This document shows positions 6,866-15,355 of a DNA stretch of 38,636 nucleotides, in pieces. The DNA lies in assembly GCF_009725235.1 (NCBI RefSeq), contig NZ_WJFC01000119.1, positions 1 to 38,636 of the forward strand, read 5' to 3'. A program made the position numbers and the translations under genes. The first letter of the stretch is position 1. Each line of letters opens with the position of its first letter. The notes under the pieces were generated by a model. That model worked only from the letters and a program-made list of their open reading frames with translations. It made no database searches and was not told the origin of the DNA. Source of the DNA: Scytonema sp. UIC 10036 (GTDB lineage Bacteria > Cyanobacteriota > Cyanobacteriia > Cyanobacteriales > Nostocaceae).

Positions 6866-7876
6866 CTAATCTACAGCCACGTTTTCTGAGAATCCCCCAG
6901 CTTCAATATGGCGAACAATCGATTGGATAATGGGTAAAGCGATACTAATGCCAAATGCAGCATTAAAACCTGCAACCACCAGTGGTGCAGACAGTAAAAC
7001 GGTGAATTCTGGAAATATTGCTAACACAGCAACAAGGACAAGAAAGATAATAGGTGCTGCAATACCCGTTTTAATAGTCTCTTGAAGAATCAAGTCTTTG
7101 TACTGCTCAACTGTAATGTCCCCACGGTACAGGTCTAAGGAATAAGAAATGGCAGTGACAACCGCTTGGGTCAGGACAGCAGTTACTGTAGCAGTAACAC
7201 CCAGTTTTGCGATCGTTGCTGAGTTTTTTACAATAGAATCCACCGCATTGTAAAGACGAATATAAACTTGTTCCCCTCCAGCCATGGTTTGAGCACCGCG
7301 ACGAAGGTTATCAATTCCTACTTCCCACAGAATATTGTCAGCTGCATTCGTTCCTCCATAAGAGCGAGGAATAATATGACTGCCATGTTTGTCAGCGAGG
7401 AATTGGCGAATATTGGCTTCACTCGCTCCTAGCTTGGAGGTACCGGGAATTTTTTCAAATAGCTTCATAACGTCAGCATCAGAACGGGATAAATCTCCCA
7501 CTCGCACTCCTGCTCGATACCTGAGCCTATTCGCAATTTTAGGCATTTCCCGCGCTAATTCTTCTGCTGTCCTTGGTAAGTCTTTGAGGGCATCCGCCAC
7601 AACCATACCAGAAGCAGTCATACCAACAGCAGTCGCGGTCAAATCGTTAAGTGTTTTACCTATATTTTGAATAACTTCTAAACCGGGCTGTAAGGATGTA
7701 GTTGAAAACTCTTTCAACTCGTTGACTTTAGCTATTCCCAAGTCAGTCATCTCAGAGGCAGTAAGCTTAACCGTGTTTACCGTACTATCTATAGTATCTA
7801 TTGCATTATTTGTAACTTCTTGAATTTTGTCGCCAACGGAATCCGCAAACTGTTTAGCTTGATTGAAAAAATCCAT
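6866..7876 (-). CDS. membrane protein with HNH-like motif, function unknown
   Basis: The product has 336 residues. Residues 1-120 are amphipathic and Thr/Asp/Val-rich with a helical, apolipoprotein-like pattern and no signal peptide. Residues 160-200 carry [17 protein letters not shown], then ADNILWE, resembling the beta-beta-alpha metal core of HNH/endonuclease VII-type nucleases (His164, His167, Asn181 as candidate residues). Two or three hydrophobic segments follow at about 224-245, 272-290 and 293-315. A nuclease-like motif before membrane helices is unusual; a polymorphic-toxin-like or effector role is possible but not shown. No immunity gene or secretion locus is adjacent. The kinase relic lies just downstream. 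Confidence 0.6.
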   Translation of the reverse strand: MDFFNQAKQFADSVGDKIQEVTNNAIDTIDSTVNTVKLTASEMTDLGIAKVNELKEFSTTSLQPGLEVIQNIGKTLNDLTATAVGMTASGMVVADALKDLPRTAEELAREMPKIANRLRYRAGVRVGDLSRSDADVMKLFEKIPGTSKLGASEANIRQFLADKHGSHIIPRSYGGTNAADNILWEVGIDNLRRGAQTMAGGEQVYIRLYNAVDSIVKNSATIAKLGVTATVTAVLTQAVVTAISYSLDLYRGDITVEQYKDLILQETIKTGIAAPIIFLVLVAVLAIFPEFTVLLSAPLVVAGFNAAFGISIALPIIQSIVRHIEAGGFSENVAVD

Positions 7877-8582
7877 ATTGTGTGATATCAGAGCTTGAAT
7901 GGGTGTAAGGTCGAGCCATATCTGACGAGTTAACTAACGAGTTATCATCGATACTGCTAATTCCCTACATTAGTCTTAACTTACTCTGACTGGATTTAGT
8001 CAATAGACCTCTCAAGAAATTAATCGTAATATCAAGTTTGGGTAAACACTTATACTACCTTCGTAGTTGCGCTTTAGCGCATACATCGCAATTACAAAGC
8101 GAAGATGATACAAGACGAACCGTGGCTCTACATTGTTTTTGAGTTTTTTGTATAATTAGTGACAAAATTTTTTCCTGTACTCAATGCCTGCTATACTGAG
8201 TGGAAAGTTAGAAGCAAGTTGCTAGAGCGATCGTGATTTGCAAAGATAAGAACACTTAGCAAATCCGGTTGGTGTTTCCTTAGTGGAGGTAAAAACCTGA
8301 AAAGGTTTGCTGAGTGTATATTAAAGAATAACGCTGCTACAAATCAATCTGACAAATTTCATGACCCATCTCAAGCTAGATCCCCACTAGGGACTACACT
8401 TTTCATTCTGGAGGATGGACTTTGCAACTAGACTCATCCGAAAACTCGCAGCCTTCTATCGAATATTTTTTTTGTGACAAAACCGCTCGCATCAAATATA
8501 CCATCGGATTTACAGCAATTTTCAGATGACAGCAGTTTTCAAATAAATGAACCATACTATGCTCTGATAAACAGTGAATGAT
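7877..8582. other. non-coding spacer of about 700 bases
   Basis: It separates two minus-strand genes, so the part next to 7877 should hold the promoter of the HNH-like gene. I see no ORF worth calling. A small AAACC/GGTTT hairpin lies near 8293-8310. No known riboswitch was recognised. Confidence 0.5.
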
Positions 8583-8924
8583 TTAGTCCTCGTCCTCATC
8601 TTCCTCATCCCCAAGGGTGTTAAACATCGTTCCCATACCTGCAACTAACTGTTGTGCAACATTCATCAATTGCCTTGCATCTTCTTCTGAAGCGATGTTA
8701 ACGTAGAGGCTTTCTGTATCTAAGCCTGCATACATGGGGTGATATATAGCAAAAACTCCATCACTCTCGTTTTCGTAGAGTTCGATCTCCGTGTATCCTA
8801 GTGCTTCTCGATTCATTAATTGATAACCATTGTCAATCAGCCAGCTTGACCAGTTTCCCTCACCAGCACGAGGTAATTCAGATAACTGCTTGGTTTGCCA
8901 GTCCATCACTTTCATTGGATTCAT
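8583..8924 (-). CDS. conserved small acidic protein, function unknown
   Basis: I chose the ATG at 8924 (MNPMKVMDWQTKQL) because AAGGAAA lies eight bases upstream; the open frame continues 20 codons further without such support. The 113-residue product is soluble. A mixed alpha/beta pattern (WSSWLIDNGYQL, TEIELYENESDGVFAIYHP) fills the middle, and the C-terminus is purely acidic (DEEDEDED). No catalytic motif is seen. The next gene upstream (9032-9223, same strand) is another small unknown about 100 bases away, and the two might be cotranscribed. Confidence 0.6.
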   Translation of the reverse strand: MNPMKVMDWQTKQLSELPRAGEGNWSSWLIDNGYQLMNREALGYTEIELYENESDGVFAIYHPMYAGLDTESLYVNIASEEDARQLMNVAQQLVAGMGTMFNTLGDEEDEDED

Positions 8925-9031
8925 GGTTGATTTCCTTAGCCTTACGATAAGCCAGCTGCCTACGGGCACCCATCCGTATGGCACTTTCTAAAAAATACAA
9001 TAGCAAGTAGAATACCACCGTTTCCAAACAT

Positions 9032-9223
9032 TTAATTTCCTGTCATTATCCATTCACGTGCGGCTTTTTCTGCGGCTTCGGGAGCAAAGTAGAGCTTGCG
9101 TTCGCCAAAGACGACACCACCAGAGCTAATAACTCGAAATTGCCAACAGTCAGTTTCGGTGTAAAAAATTATCAGTATATAGTTGTGGATACCAACAACT
9201 GCGTGAACGAGAGTATGAGTCAT
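9032..9223 (-). CDS. small hypothetical protein (63 residues)
   Basis: The product begins MTHTLVHAVVGIHNYILIIF and ends FAPEAAEKAAREWIMTGN. Its beta-rich first half followed by a short amphipathic helix suggests a compact soluble domain. I do not recognise it. Upstream toward 9300 is the divergent promoter region of the methyltransferase gene. Confidence 0.5.
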   Translation of the reverse strand: MTHTLVHAVVGIHNYILIIFYTETDCWQFRVISSGGVVFGERKLYFAPEAAEKAAREWIMTGN

Positions 9224-9313
9224 ATCGCAGCAGACACAAGCATAGCCTTTAACAGAAAGTATAAGAGCGATTTAAGGAAGCTAAATCATTCGCAAGGGGA
9301 ATTTTAAAGCAAA

Positions 9314-9343
9314 CTGAAAAAAATTTTTAATTTATGGTATAAT
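9314..9343 (+). promoter_or_regulatory. extended -10 promoter for the methyltransferase gene
   Basis: TGGTATAAT at 9335-9343 is a perfect -10 with the TGn extension. A weak CTGAAA -35 lies 18 bases upstream. The leader to the gene is about 95 bases long. Confidence 0.55.
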
Positions 9344-9415
9344 ACATTTTACTAGAAAAACCAATTCTGCGGTATATTGTCCGCTATTCGTTATGCATTT
9401 TGGAATTTTAGTTGT

Positions 9416-9444
9416 AGGAAGCGAGATGGCTTCCTCAAAGGAGG
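9416..9444 (+). promoter_or_regulatory. leader hairpin and overlapping 10-codon uORF before the methyltransferase
   Basis: AGGAAGC (9416-9422) and GCTTCCT (9429-9435) form a 7-bp hairpin immediately before AAAGGAGG. An ATG in its loop (9426) opens a ten-codon ORF (MASSKEDDRR) that ends at the TAA at 9456-9458 and overlaps the predicted gene start at 9445. The layout could control initiation, but it could also be chance. Confidence 0.35.
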
Positions 9445-10263
9445 ATGACCGGCGCTAAATGTTCCGGTCACGGTCGGCTCGACGTTGAGGCTGCGTTAGC
9501 CGAAGTCAAAAAGCTTCAGTCTGACCGCAAATATCGTGATGCCTCTGGATTGTTTTTCATCGAAGGTGTACGGAACTTCGTACAAGCAATTGACAACGGC
9601 TTTGATGTATCCACAATCCTGTTTAGCGAGAAACTGCTGACAGCACCCCTAGCAAGAAAGCTAGTTCGTCAAACTCGGCGTAAAGGTGTAAATAGCGTCT
9701 CCCTCACACCAGAACAATTTCGACAAATCTCTCATACCGAACGTGCTTCCGGTGTTGCGGCGATCGTGCGTCAGCGCTGGTTCAAGTTGCATGATGTTTC
9801 TCCACACACTGGTTTATGCTGGGTGGCTCTTGAGACTGTGCGCTCGCCGGGAAACTTAGGAACCTTGATTCGTACTTCCGAAGCTGTAGGTGGTGCTGGA
9901 TTCATGTTTATTGGTGGGAGAGTAAATCCATTCGATCCTGACGTTCTTCGAGCATCTATGGGCGCACTTTTCCGTCAGAAGTTTGTACGCACCGGATTTT
10001 CTGTACTGAATGAGTGGATACATCACTACTCCTGTCATGTCATTGGGGCTTCACCAGACGGAACTATTGACTTTCATCAATTTGATTATCCTGGTTCAAC
10101 TGTTCTGTTCTTAGGTGAAGAACGTCAAGGTCTGACCCAACAACAGAGAGATTTGTGTCAGCATCTGATAAGGATTCCAATCATAGGTACTGCTGACTCT
10201 CTCAATCTCGCTGTGGCAGGTAGCCTTTTGATGTATGAGGTTTATAGATCGAGAAGGTTTTAA
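9445..10263 (+). CDS. SpoU/TrmH-family RNA 2'-O-methyltransferase
   Basis: The product has 272 residues. An N-terminal substrate-binding-like domain (FFIEGVRNFVQAIDNGFDV) is followed by the knotted SPOUT domain. Its three family motifs are present: motif 1 ETVRSPGNLGTLIRTSEAVG (the Asn and catalytic Arg included), motif 2 VLFLGEERQGL and motif 3 IPIIGTADSLNLAVAGSLLMYE. Such enzymes methylate ribose 2'-OH in rRNA or tRNA with S-adenosylmethionine; the target here cannot be told. The annotated ATG at 9445 directly abuts a strong AAAGGAGG, unusually close, so the real start may differ slightly, although no better in-frame start is visible. Confidence 0.85.
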   Translation: MTGAKCSGHGRLDVEAALAEVKKLQSDRKYRDASGLFFIEGVRNFVQAIDNGFDVSTILFSEKLLTAPLARKLVRQTRRKGVNSVSLTPEQFRQISHTERASGVAAIVRQRWFKLHDVSPHTGLCWVALETVRSPGNLGTLIRTSEAVGGAGFMFIGGRVNPFDPDVLRASMGALFRQKFVRTGFSVLNEWIHHYSCHVIGASPDGTIDFHQFDYPGSTVLFLGEERQGLTQQQRDLCQHLIRIPIIGTADSLNLAVAGSLLMYEVYRSRRF

Positions 10264-10394
10264 ATGAAAGATTTTTTTACAACAGTTCTTAAGGTCTAGA
10301 ACCATCGTGTTGTTTTGTGGAACGGGCGCGAGACGTCCGTTCTTACTAGAGATGGATGGTCTTGACGCCCCGCCTTCTGGTCAAAACTGTTTGG

Positions 10395-10610
10395 TTAAGA
10401 AGCAGACATTGGCTCTGGTCGAGCAATTCCTAATTCTCTCAACTTATTCATAGAAATGCCAAAAGTGGCAAATAAATCTTGTTGAGGAAGCCAAGGTGCA
10501 TTAAACCAATTAATAAACGGTTCGCCCTTCGTGAAAGCCCAACCATTGCCACGACGTTCGACTATTCGGTAATAAACAGGGTAAAAAATTGTTGTATCTG
10601 AGTTTGACAT
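10395..10610 (-). CDS. small hypothetical protein (71 residues)
   Basis: The product begins MSNSDTTIFYPVYYRIVERR and is rich in Trp, Phe and Pro (GWAFTKGEPFINWFNAPWLP), ending with a short helical FATFGISMNKLRELGI segment. No family is recognised. It starts eight bases after the stop of the HAD gene on the same strand, so the two may be translated from one message. Confidence 0.5.
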   Translation of the reverse strand: MSNSDTTIFYPVYYRIVERRGNGWAFTKGEPFINWFNAPWLPQQDLFATFGISMNKLRELGIARPEPMSAS

Positions 10611-10618
10611 AGCTTAAT

Positions 10619-11287
10619 TTATGCAAAAGTTTCTATGATTTTGCGAGCTGCTGCAACCAAACTATCTGCGATCGCGTCTGGTTGAGGATAGACACTCAGA
10701 TATTCTTTTTCCTGTTGAGTAATAAAGGCAGTTTTCAAGCCTGCATTCTTAGCACCAGCAATATCCCAAGCATGAACAGCAACCATCCAGATATCAGATT
10801 TGTTATCTTGCTTAACTAATGCATAAACATCAGGATGAGGTTTAGTTTTTTGAACAGTATCACAGGAAAAAATACTGTCAAAATATTCAATGGCATCGGC
10901 ACGCTTGAGCAGTTTTCGTGTAGAATCTTCACTCCCATTGGTCAGGGCAATTATTGAACAACCTGCTTCTTTTAGCATTTGAAAAGACTCGATCGCATCT
11001 GGTTGGAGATCTAGTTCAGCAAAAGATGCGACTATCTGCGATATTTGTACTCCATCTGCTTGAACACCCAACATCTTTAATGTTCGAGGTAACTCTGCTT
11101 CCAACACCTCTTTCAATGGGCAGTAGCTACCAGCATGGGAAAGAGCAAAAGCATCACGCAATGATTGAGTAAACCATAGTTCAAGAGTATGGGCGGGCGC
11201 ATCTATTTCTGCCAGTCTTTGCTTAGGTTTTGCCAAACTAAAGCAGGTGCCAATGATGTCGAACGTTACTAATGCTGTTGTTTTCAT
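10619..11287 (-). CDS. HAD-family haloacid dehalogenase-like hydrolase
   Basis: From the ATG at 11287 (MKTTALVTFDIIGTCFSL) the product has 222 residues, the usual size for type II L-2-haloacid dehalogenases. HAD motifs: nucleophile Asp in TFDIIGT, motif II Thr/Ser in IIALTNGS, motif III Lys in KTKPHPDVY, motif IV Asp in AVHAWDIAGAKNAGL with the His-x-Trp-Asp seen in dehalogenases. The second Asp of phosphatase-type HADs is replaced, which fits hydrolysis of carbon-halogen bonds, although the physiological substrate is unknown. A relic of a near-identical gene lies at 15174-15236, so the region has been duplicated. The frame is open 11 codons further upstream to 11320. Confidence 0.8.
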   Translation of the reverse strand: MKTTALVTFDIIGTCFSLAKPKQRLAEIDAPAHTLELWFTQSLRDAFALSHAGSYCPLKEVLEAELPRTLKMLGVQADGVQISQIVASFAELDLQPDAIESFQMLKEAGCSIIALTNGSEDSTRKLLKRADAIEYFDSIFSCDTVQKTKPHPDVYALVKQDNKSDIWMVAVHAWDIAGAKNAGLKTAFITQQEKEYLSVYPQPDAIADSLVAAARKIIETFA

Positions 11288-11428
11288 TAAGAATGGGTTT
11301 TCAAGACAACTTAGCAGCATTATGCCTGCTTACACGGCACAAGACCTCATGATAAAGTATGAAGATTGCGCTATAAAAAACCTTGGTGCAACATCGCAAT
11401 CTGTCCCCTTTTCTGACGTACCAAAGTA

Positions 11429-11673
11429 CTATTTTTGGCTTGACCCAGATGCCAGGGTAAATGCCTCATTGGTAGAAGTCATTAAACTTCCACCCGTTAC
11501 AGGGCCGCCACCCGCAACATAGATCGCATCCCCGATCGCAACTGCTCCCATGCCGTGACGTGGTGTGGGCATCGGGGCAAAGCTTTCCCACTTGTTTGTC
11601 GCAGGATCGTAGGCTTCCACCTGAGCAAAAACCCCACTGCTGCCTTCCCCACCCATAACAACAATGCGATCGC
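11429..11673 (-). pseudogene. Kelch-repeat protein, C-terminal relic
   Basis: The minus strand reads DRIVVMGGEGSSGVF, then VEAYDPATNKWESFAPMPTP and RHGMGAVAIGDAIYVAGGG. This is one and a half Kelch blades with the diagnostic GG, YDP..(K/N)W and RHG..A...IYV.GG pattern. Full proteins have five to seven blades. The 5' part is lost at a GCGATCGC site next to the start of the GntR gene. Confidence 0.8.
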
Positions 11674-11685
11674 ATTAAGAGAGTT

Positions 11686-12285
11686 TTGCTGGAGCGCATT
11701 CTAGACGGTACCTACAAACCAGGAGACAGGCTAGTGGAGTTACAGATTGCTAAAGAACTAGACACGAGCCAAGCTCCAGTTCGGGAAGCGCTGCGGGAAC
11801 TTGAGGCAATGGGCTTGATTGAGTCCCAAACCTATAGAGGTACGCGAGTGAGACAGATAAGCCCGCAGGAACTGCAAGAGTCCTACCAGGTTCGAGCCGA
11901 ACTAGAAGCTTTAGCAGCACGGTTAGCAGCCCCCAAGTTTTATGCCAATCCCGAACCACTTCAGACTACCTTAGCCGCCCTTGAGAGAGCTGCAGCAGAA
12001 GAAAACTTTGAGGAGTTTACACAGTCTAATACAGCGTTCCATCGATTGATTGTGGAAACATCTGGTAACAGTATTCTATTACGGGTATGGGATTCATTAG
12101 CCTTTGAAATCTGGACTCGGATTAATCTGGTACTTCTGGGGCGAAAAATAGTTAACCTAAAGTTACTTAACCAGGAACATCAAGCAGTTGTTGATGCCTT
12201 GGTGCAGAATGATGGTAAAACTGCAGCAGATTTGCTTCGCTCCCACGTTGAAAATGTTGTAGATCGGGAGGAAAAACTTTTATGA
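11686..12285 (+). CDS. GntR-family (FadR/FCD) transcriptional regulator, 5' end probably altered
   Basis: A winged helix (ILDGTYKPGDRLVELQIAKE, then APVREALRELEAMGLI) is followed by an all-helical FCD ligand domain. That domain keeps its metal or ligand residues: Arg and Glu in YQVRAELEALAARL, His in AFHRLI, His in QEHQAVVDAL and His in LRSHVENVV. The only available start is a TTG at 11686, only three codons before ILDG, whereas relatives have 10-20 more residues. The Kelch relic abuts at the same point, so the native start was probably lost in a rearrangement. It precedes the DMT transporter gene by 95 bases on the same strand and is the obvious candidate to control it. Confidence 0.8.
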   Translation: MLERILDGTYKPGDRLVELQIAKELDTSQAPVREALRELEAMGLIESQTYRGTRVRQISPQELQESYQVRAELEALAARLAAPKFYANPEPLQTTLAALERAAAEENFEEFTQSNTAFHRLIVETSGNSILLRVWDSLAFEIWTRINLVLLGRKIVNLKLLNQEHQAVVDALVQNDGKTAADLLRSHVENVVDREEKLL

Positions 12286-12380
12286 ATTATTTTCTCTCGT
12301 GAGAAGATGTGATTTTTTGCACGATTGTTTTCTTCAACATAGGTGCATTTTGCCTTTTTTCAAGGATTTAGTTTATTTCT

Positions 12381-13238
12381 ATGTTTCGAGCTTTACTTGG
12401 TATTCATCTAGCGGTGCTTCTATTTGGTATTTCAGGTTTATTTGGTAAGCTTATCTCAGTATCGCCCGTCGTAATAGTCTTTGGGCGCACGCTTGTAGCT
12501 TCTTTTACTCTAGGGCTTTATAAAATCAAGGAAGAAGGTTTCTCATATTTTTATCTAAAAAGAAAAACACTCGTGCATTTCATCTTACTAGGTGTGCTGT
12601 TAGCATTCCATTGGCTCAGCTTTTTCTATTCCATTCAGATATCCACAGTAGCGGTTGGACTTCTTGCTTTTTCAACTTTTCCAATCTTCGTATTAATTCT
12701 AGAGCCTTTCTTATTTCAAGAGAAAATATCGTATTTTGAGTTAGTATGCGGTGTCATCGTATTTCTTGGGCTTTGCTTTGTTGTTCCAACATTCGATATA
12801 AAAAATAATCTTTTTCAAGGAACTGCTGTTGGTATACTTTCAAGTTTATCATTTGCTGCGATCGCTATTTTGAATAGATTATTTGTTTGTTCCTTTTCTG
12901 CAATCAAAGTGGCTTTTTTCCAAAACGCTTTTGCAGCAGTTACACTTCTCCCTCTCGTGCTTTTATTAAAGCCGACCATTTCATACAAAGACGGTCTTCT
13001 TATTCTCTTATTAGGTATATTTTGTACTGCTGTTGCTCATACTCTCTTCGTTAACTCACTTAGAAAAATTCCTGCTCGTACAGCGAGTATTATTGCTTCC
13101 TTAGAACCCGTATACGCAATAGTTTTTGCCTACTTTCTGCTAGGAGAAAACCCAAGCGATCGCATAATTGTAGGAGCAATAATAATACTCTCAACGACCT
13201 TGTTACTTACATATCGCTCTTCTTTACAGACATCTTGA
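12381..13238 (+). CDS. DMT-superfamily (EamA) membrane transporter
   Basis: The product has 285 residues and about ten hydrophobic segments in two repeats of five, each an EamA domain. The N-terminal repeat begins LLGIHLAVLLFGISGLFGKL; the second spans roughly residues 148-280, ending with ASLEPVYAIVFAYFLLGE, the signature of the family. EamA proteins usually export small metabolites or amino acids across the inner membrane. The substrate cannot be predicted. Codon use is more AT-rich than in the neighbours, so it may have been acquired. It likely forms a regulator-transporter pair with the GntR gene upstream. Confidence 0.85.
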   Translation: MFRALLGIHLAVLLFGISGLFGKLISVSPVVIVFGRTLVASFTLGLYKIKEEGFSYFYLKRKTLVHFILLGVLLAFHWLSFFYSIQISTVAVGLLAFSTFPIFVLILEPFLFQEKISYFELVCGVIVFLGLCFVVPTFDIKNNLFQGTAVGILSSLSFAAIAILNRLFVCSFSAIKVAFFQNAFAAVTLLPLVLLLKPTISYKDGLLILLLGIFCTAVAHTLFVNSLRKIPARTASIIASLEPVYAIVFAYFLLGENPSDRIIVGAIIILSTTLLLTYRSSLQTS

Positions 13239-13428
13239 TTTCTGGATGTTTCTTTCGCAATTGGATTTACAAGCTTATTCCTAGGTGTTTAGTTGATTTG
13301 CAATTTACAGCAGTTTTCATATACAGCAGATTGCAACAAGATGAGGTACAGATTGTTGTAAGGGCGCAATGCCTTGCGCCCCTACCGATGCAATACTGCG
13401 TAGGTTTTGCATAAAAACACGCAATTAC

Positions 13429-13503
13429 GTAGGTTGGGTTGAGGAATGAAACCCAACATTTATCGGCATTTGTTGGGTTTCGCTCGTGCTCAACCCAACC
13501 TAC
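13429..13503. repeat. 75-bp nested palindromic element (GTAGGTTGGGTT...)
   Basis: Outer arms GTAGGTTGGGTTGAG and CTCAACCCAACCTAC are perfect inverted repeats. Inner arms GAAACCCAACA and TGTTGGGTTTC are also perfect. A 13-base centre remains. It looks like a small non-autonomous mobile repeat of the kind scattered through cyanobacteria. It lies in the 500-base spacer between the DMT and SDR genes, which holds no gene. Confidence 0.75.
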
Positions 13504-13587
13504 AATTTCTCTCAGCCCTTGCAGTATTGCTACCGATGTACATCATGTCTAGAAAATGTTGTAAATGAACTACACTATACTCTTGTA

Positions 13588-13692
13588 GTACGGAGAGCAG
13601 CGCCGTGCGGGGGTTCCAAGCGTTGAGGCGACTGCAGAGCGTCCCCTGCCATGCATCCGAGAGGGTGGGCGAGGACAACCAACGCCGTGAAA
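13588..13692. repeat. GC-rich dispersed-repeat-like segment before the SDR gene
   Basis: This block (CGGAGAGCAGCGCCGTGCGG near its start, AACGCCGTG near its end) is markedly more GC-rich than its flanks. It resembles the GC-rich dispersed repeats of Nostocales. No ORF is convincing. The SDR promoter probably lies in the AT-rich 50 bases after it. Confidence 0.4.
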
Positions 13693-13741
13693 AGCACGAT
13701 AATATTTGTGAAGAATGACAGCTAGTACTGTTTAAGTATCA

Positions 13742-14515
13742 ATGATAGATTATGGTTTGTCAGGTAAGATAGCCTTAGTGACCGGAGTCAGCCGCCGTAT
13801 TGGAATTGGGGAAGCGATCGCCCATTCTCTAGCGTCATCTGGTGCTCATATTTTTACAACGTATTATCGACCATATGATAAGTTAATGTCTTGGGGAAGC
13901 CATTCCAATGAGGCACAAGAGATTGTTGAATCACTGAAATTGCTGGGAGTTAAAGCCGCAGGGCTTGAAGCTAACCTAGCTGAGCCAGAAATGCCCAAAA
14001 AATTGTTTGATATTGTTGAGCAGACCCTTGGTTCAGTAGATATTTTAGTTAACAACGCTGCTCATGACCAAGAGGCGGATATATATTCTCTAGAAGCTGA
14101 GTTGCTTGATGTTCATTACGCAGTGAACGTGCGAGGGACTACATTGTTGTGTGCTGAGTTTGCCAAGCGTCATCATGGCAAACCAGGAGGACGAATTATC
14201 AATCTGACATCTGGTCAAAGTTTGGCACCAATGCCTGATAACTTACCGTATGCTATTACCAAAGGAGCAATAGAGGCACTGACAATCAGTTTGAGTGCCA
14301 GCTTAGCAAGCAAAGGCATTACTGTGAATGCTATAGACCCAGGTGCAACGGATACAGGTTGGATGAGTAACGAATTCCGTTCATCTCTTGAGGTCAAAGC
14401 ACCCTTTGGTCGTGTTGGGACTCCAGAAGATGCTGCACGTATAGTGTTATTTCTGGCTTCAACACAAGGGCAGTGGATTACAGGACAGGTTATTCGCTCT
14501 AGAGGCGGATTGTAA
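13742..14515 (+). CDS. SDR-family oxidoreductase (FabG-like)
   Basis: The product has 257 residues with a Rossmann fold for NAD(P)H. The cofactor loop is TGVSRRIGIGEAIA, and NNAAHDQ follows strand 4. The catalytic Ser is in INLTSGQS and the Tyr/Lys pair in PYAITKG. The PG motif after strand 6 (VNAIDPGATDTGWM) and the C-terminal GQWITGQVI are typical. The extra Arg pair in the glycine loop suggests NADP(H). It reduces a carbonyl or oxidises an alcohol; the substrate is not evident. It stands alone on the plus strand, with repeat DNA before it and a glycosyltransferase relic facing it. Confidence 0.85.
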   Translation: MIDYGLSGKIALVTGVSRRIGIGEAIAHSLASSGAHIFTTYYRPYDKLMSWGSHSNEAQEIVESLKLLGVKAAGLEANLAEPEMPKKLFDIVEQTLGSVDILVNNAAHDQEADIYSLEAELLDVHYAVNVRGTTLLCAEFAKRHHGKPGGRIINLTSGQSLAPMPDNLPYAITKGAIEALTISLSASLASKGITVNAIDPGATDTGWMSNEFRSSLEVKAPFGRVGTPEDAARIVLFLASTQGQWITGQVIRSRGGL

Positions 14516-14721
14516 ATCAAGCTGGATGCCCACATTATCAGCATCCCAGACTGCATACCCACCAGTAACCTTGGAGCGAGAAAAACCTGTATGAAAAAGT
14601 GCATCTACTTGTAATATTAAGTCCGGTTTATTAGTTACGATCGAACGCTGTGTGCAAAAACTGGAAAACCCGCCCCGAATCTCCCCATCTCCCTATCTGC
14701 CTTGATGGCGTGAACTTTGCG

Positions 14722-15172
14722 TCAACCCAAAAAAGCTTCAATTGCATCACAAGCAGTTGTAACTCCGTCCTCAGTTTGAATCAGGAGCTTAATTTGAGAA
14801 GCTCTAGTTTTGTAATCTGGGTCACTCAAGAGCAGCTGTAATTCCTTCACTACGCGATTTCGCTGGTACTGTGTTCTAGGAACTGTTCTTCCCAAACCCA
14901 ATCTGACGATTCTAGCTGCATTATCTGGTTGGTCGTGGCTGTGAGGCACAACTAACATTGGTACACCAGCACGCAATGCTTGAGCAGTAGTTCCTACACC
15001 TCCAGGGTGAACAACTACAGCCGCATGGGGAAAAAGTTCAGAATAGGGCGCGTAGTTCACTGCGATCGCCCACTCAGGTAAATTATCTAATTTCTCGTCA
15101 CCTACCAAAAACACTGCACGACAACCGAGTTGCTTTGCAACTTCTAAACTTTCCTTGTAAAAATCTCCCGAG
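14722..15172 (-). pseudogene. glycosyltransferase (UGT/MGT type), C-terminal relic
   Basis: The minus strand reads GDFYKESLEVAKQLGCRAVF, then VHPGGVGTTAQALRAGVPML and VVPHSHDQPDNAARI, the nucleotide-sugar binding C-terminal domain of GT1 family enzymes (HxGGxGT and the D/Q region). Only about 150 of some 420 residues exist. The upstream end runs into a TGA and a fragment of a HAD dehalogenase gene at about 15173. An internal ATG would give 130 residues, but without the acceptor domain it cannot be an active transferase. Confidence 0.8.
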
Positions 15173-15173
15173 T

Positions 15174-15236
15174 ATCACAGGAAAAGTTACGGTCATAATA
15201 TTTAATGGCATCGGCACGCTCAAGCAAGCAAGTTCT
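15174..15236 (-). pseudogene. HAD dehalogenase relic (internal fragment)
   Basis: The minus strand reads LERADAIKYYDRNFSCDT, matching LKRADAIEYFDSIFSCDT of the intact dehalogenase at 10619-11287. DNA identity is visible too (GGCATCGGCACGCT). It fuses directly to the glycosyltransferase relic. Confidence 0.7.
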
Positions 15237-15355
15237 AGACTTTGCATAACTCCGCTCGTTATAAATTTCTTCATCTCAAGAAGCTTCTCTATAGTAAAGT
15301 AAGAGGGTCGCGATCGCTCTACTACTATAAATGAGATTTTGTTCTTGTTTATTTC

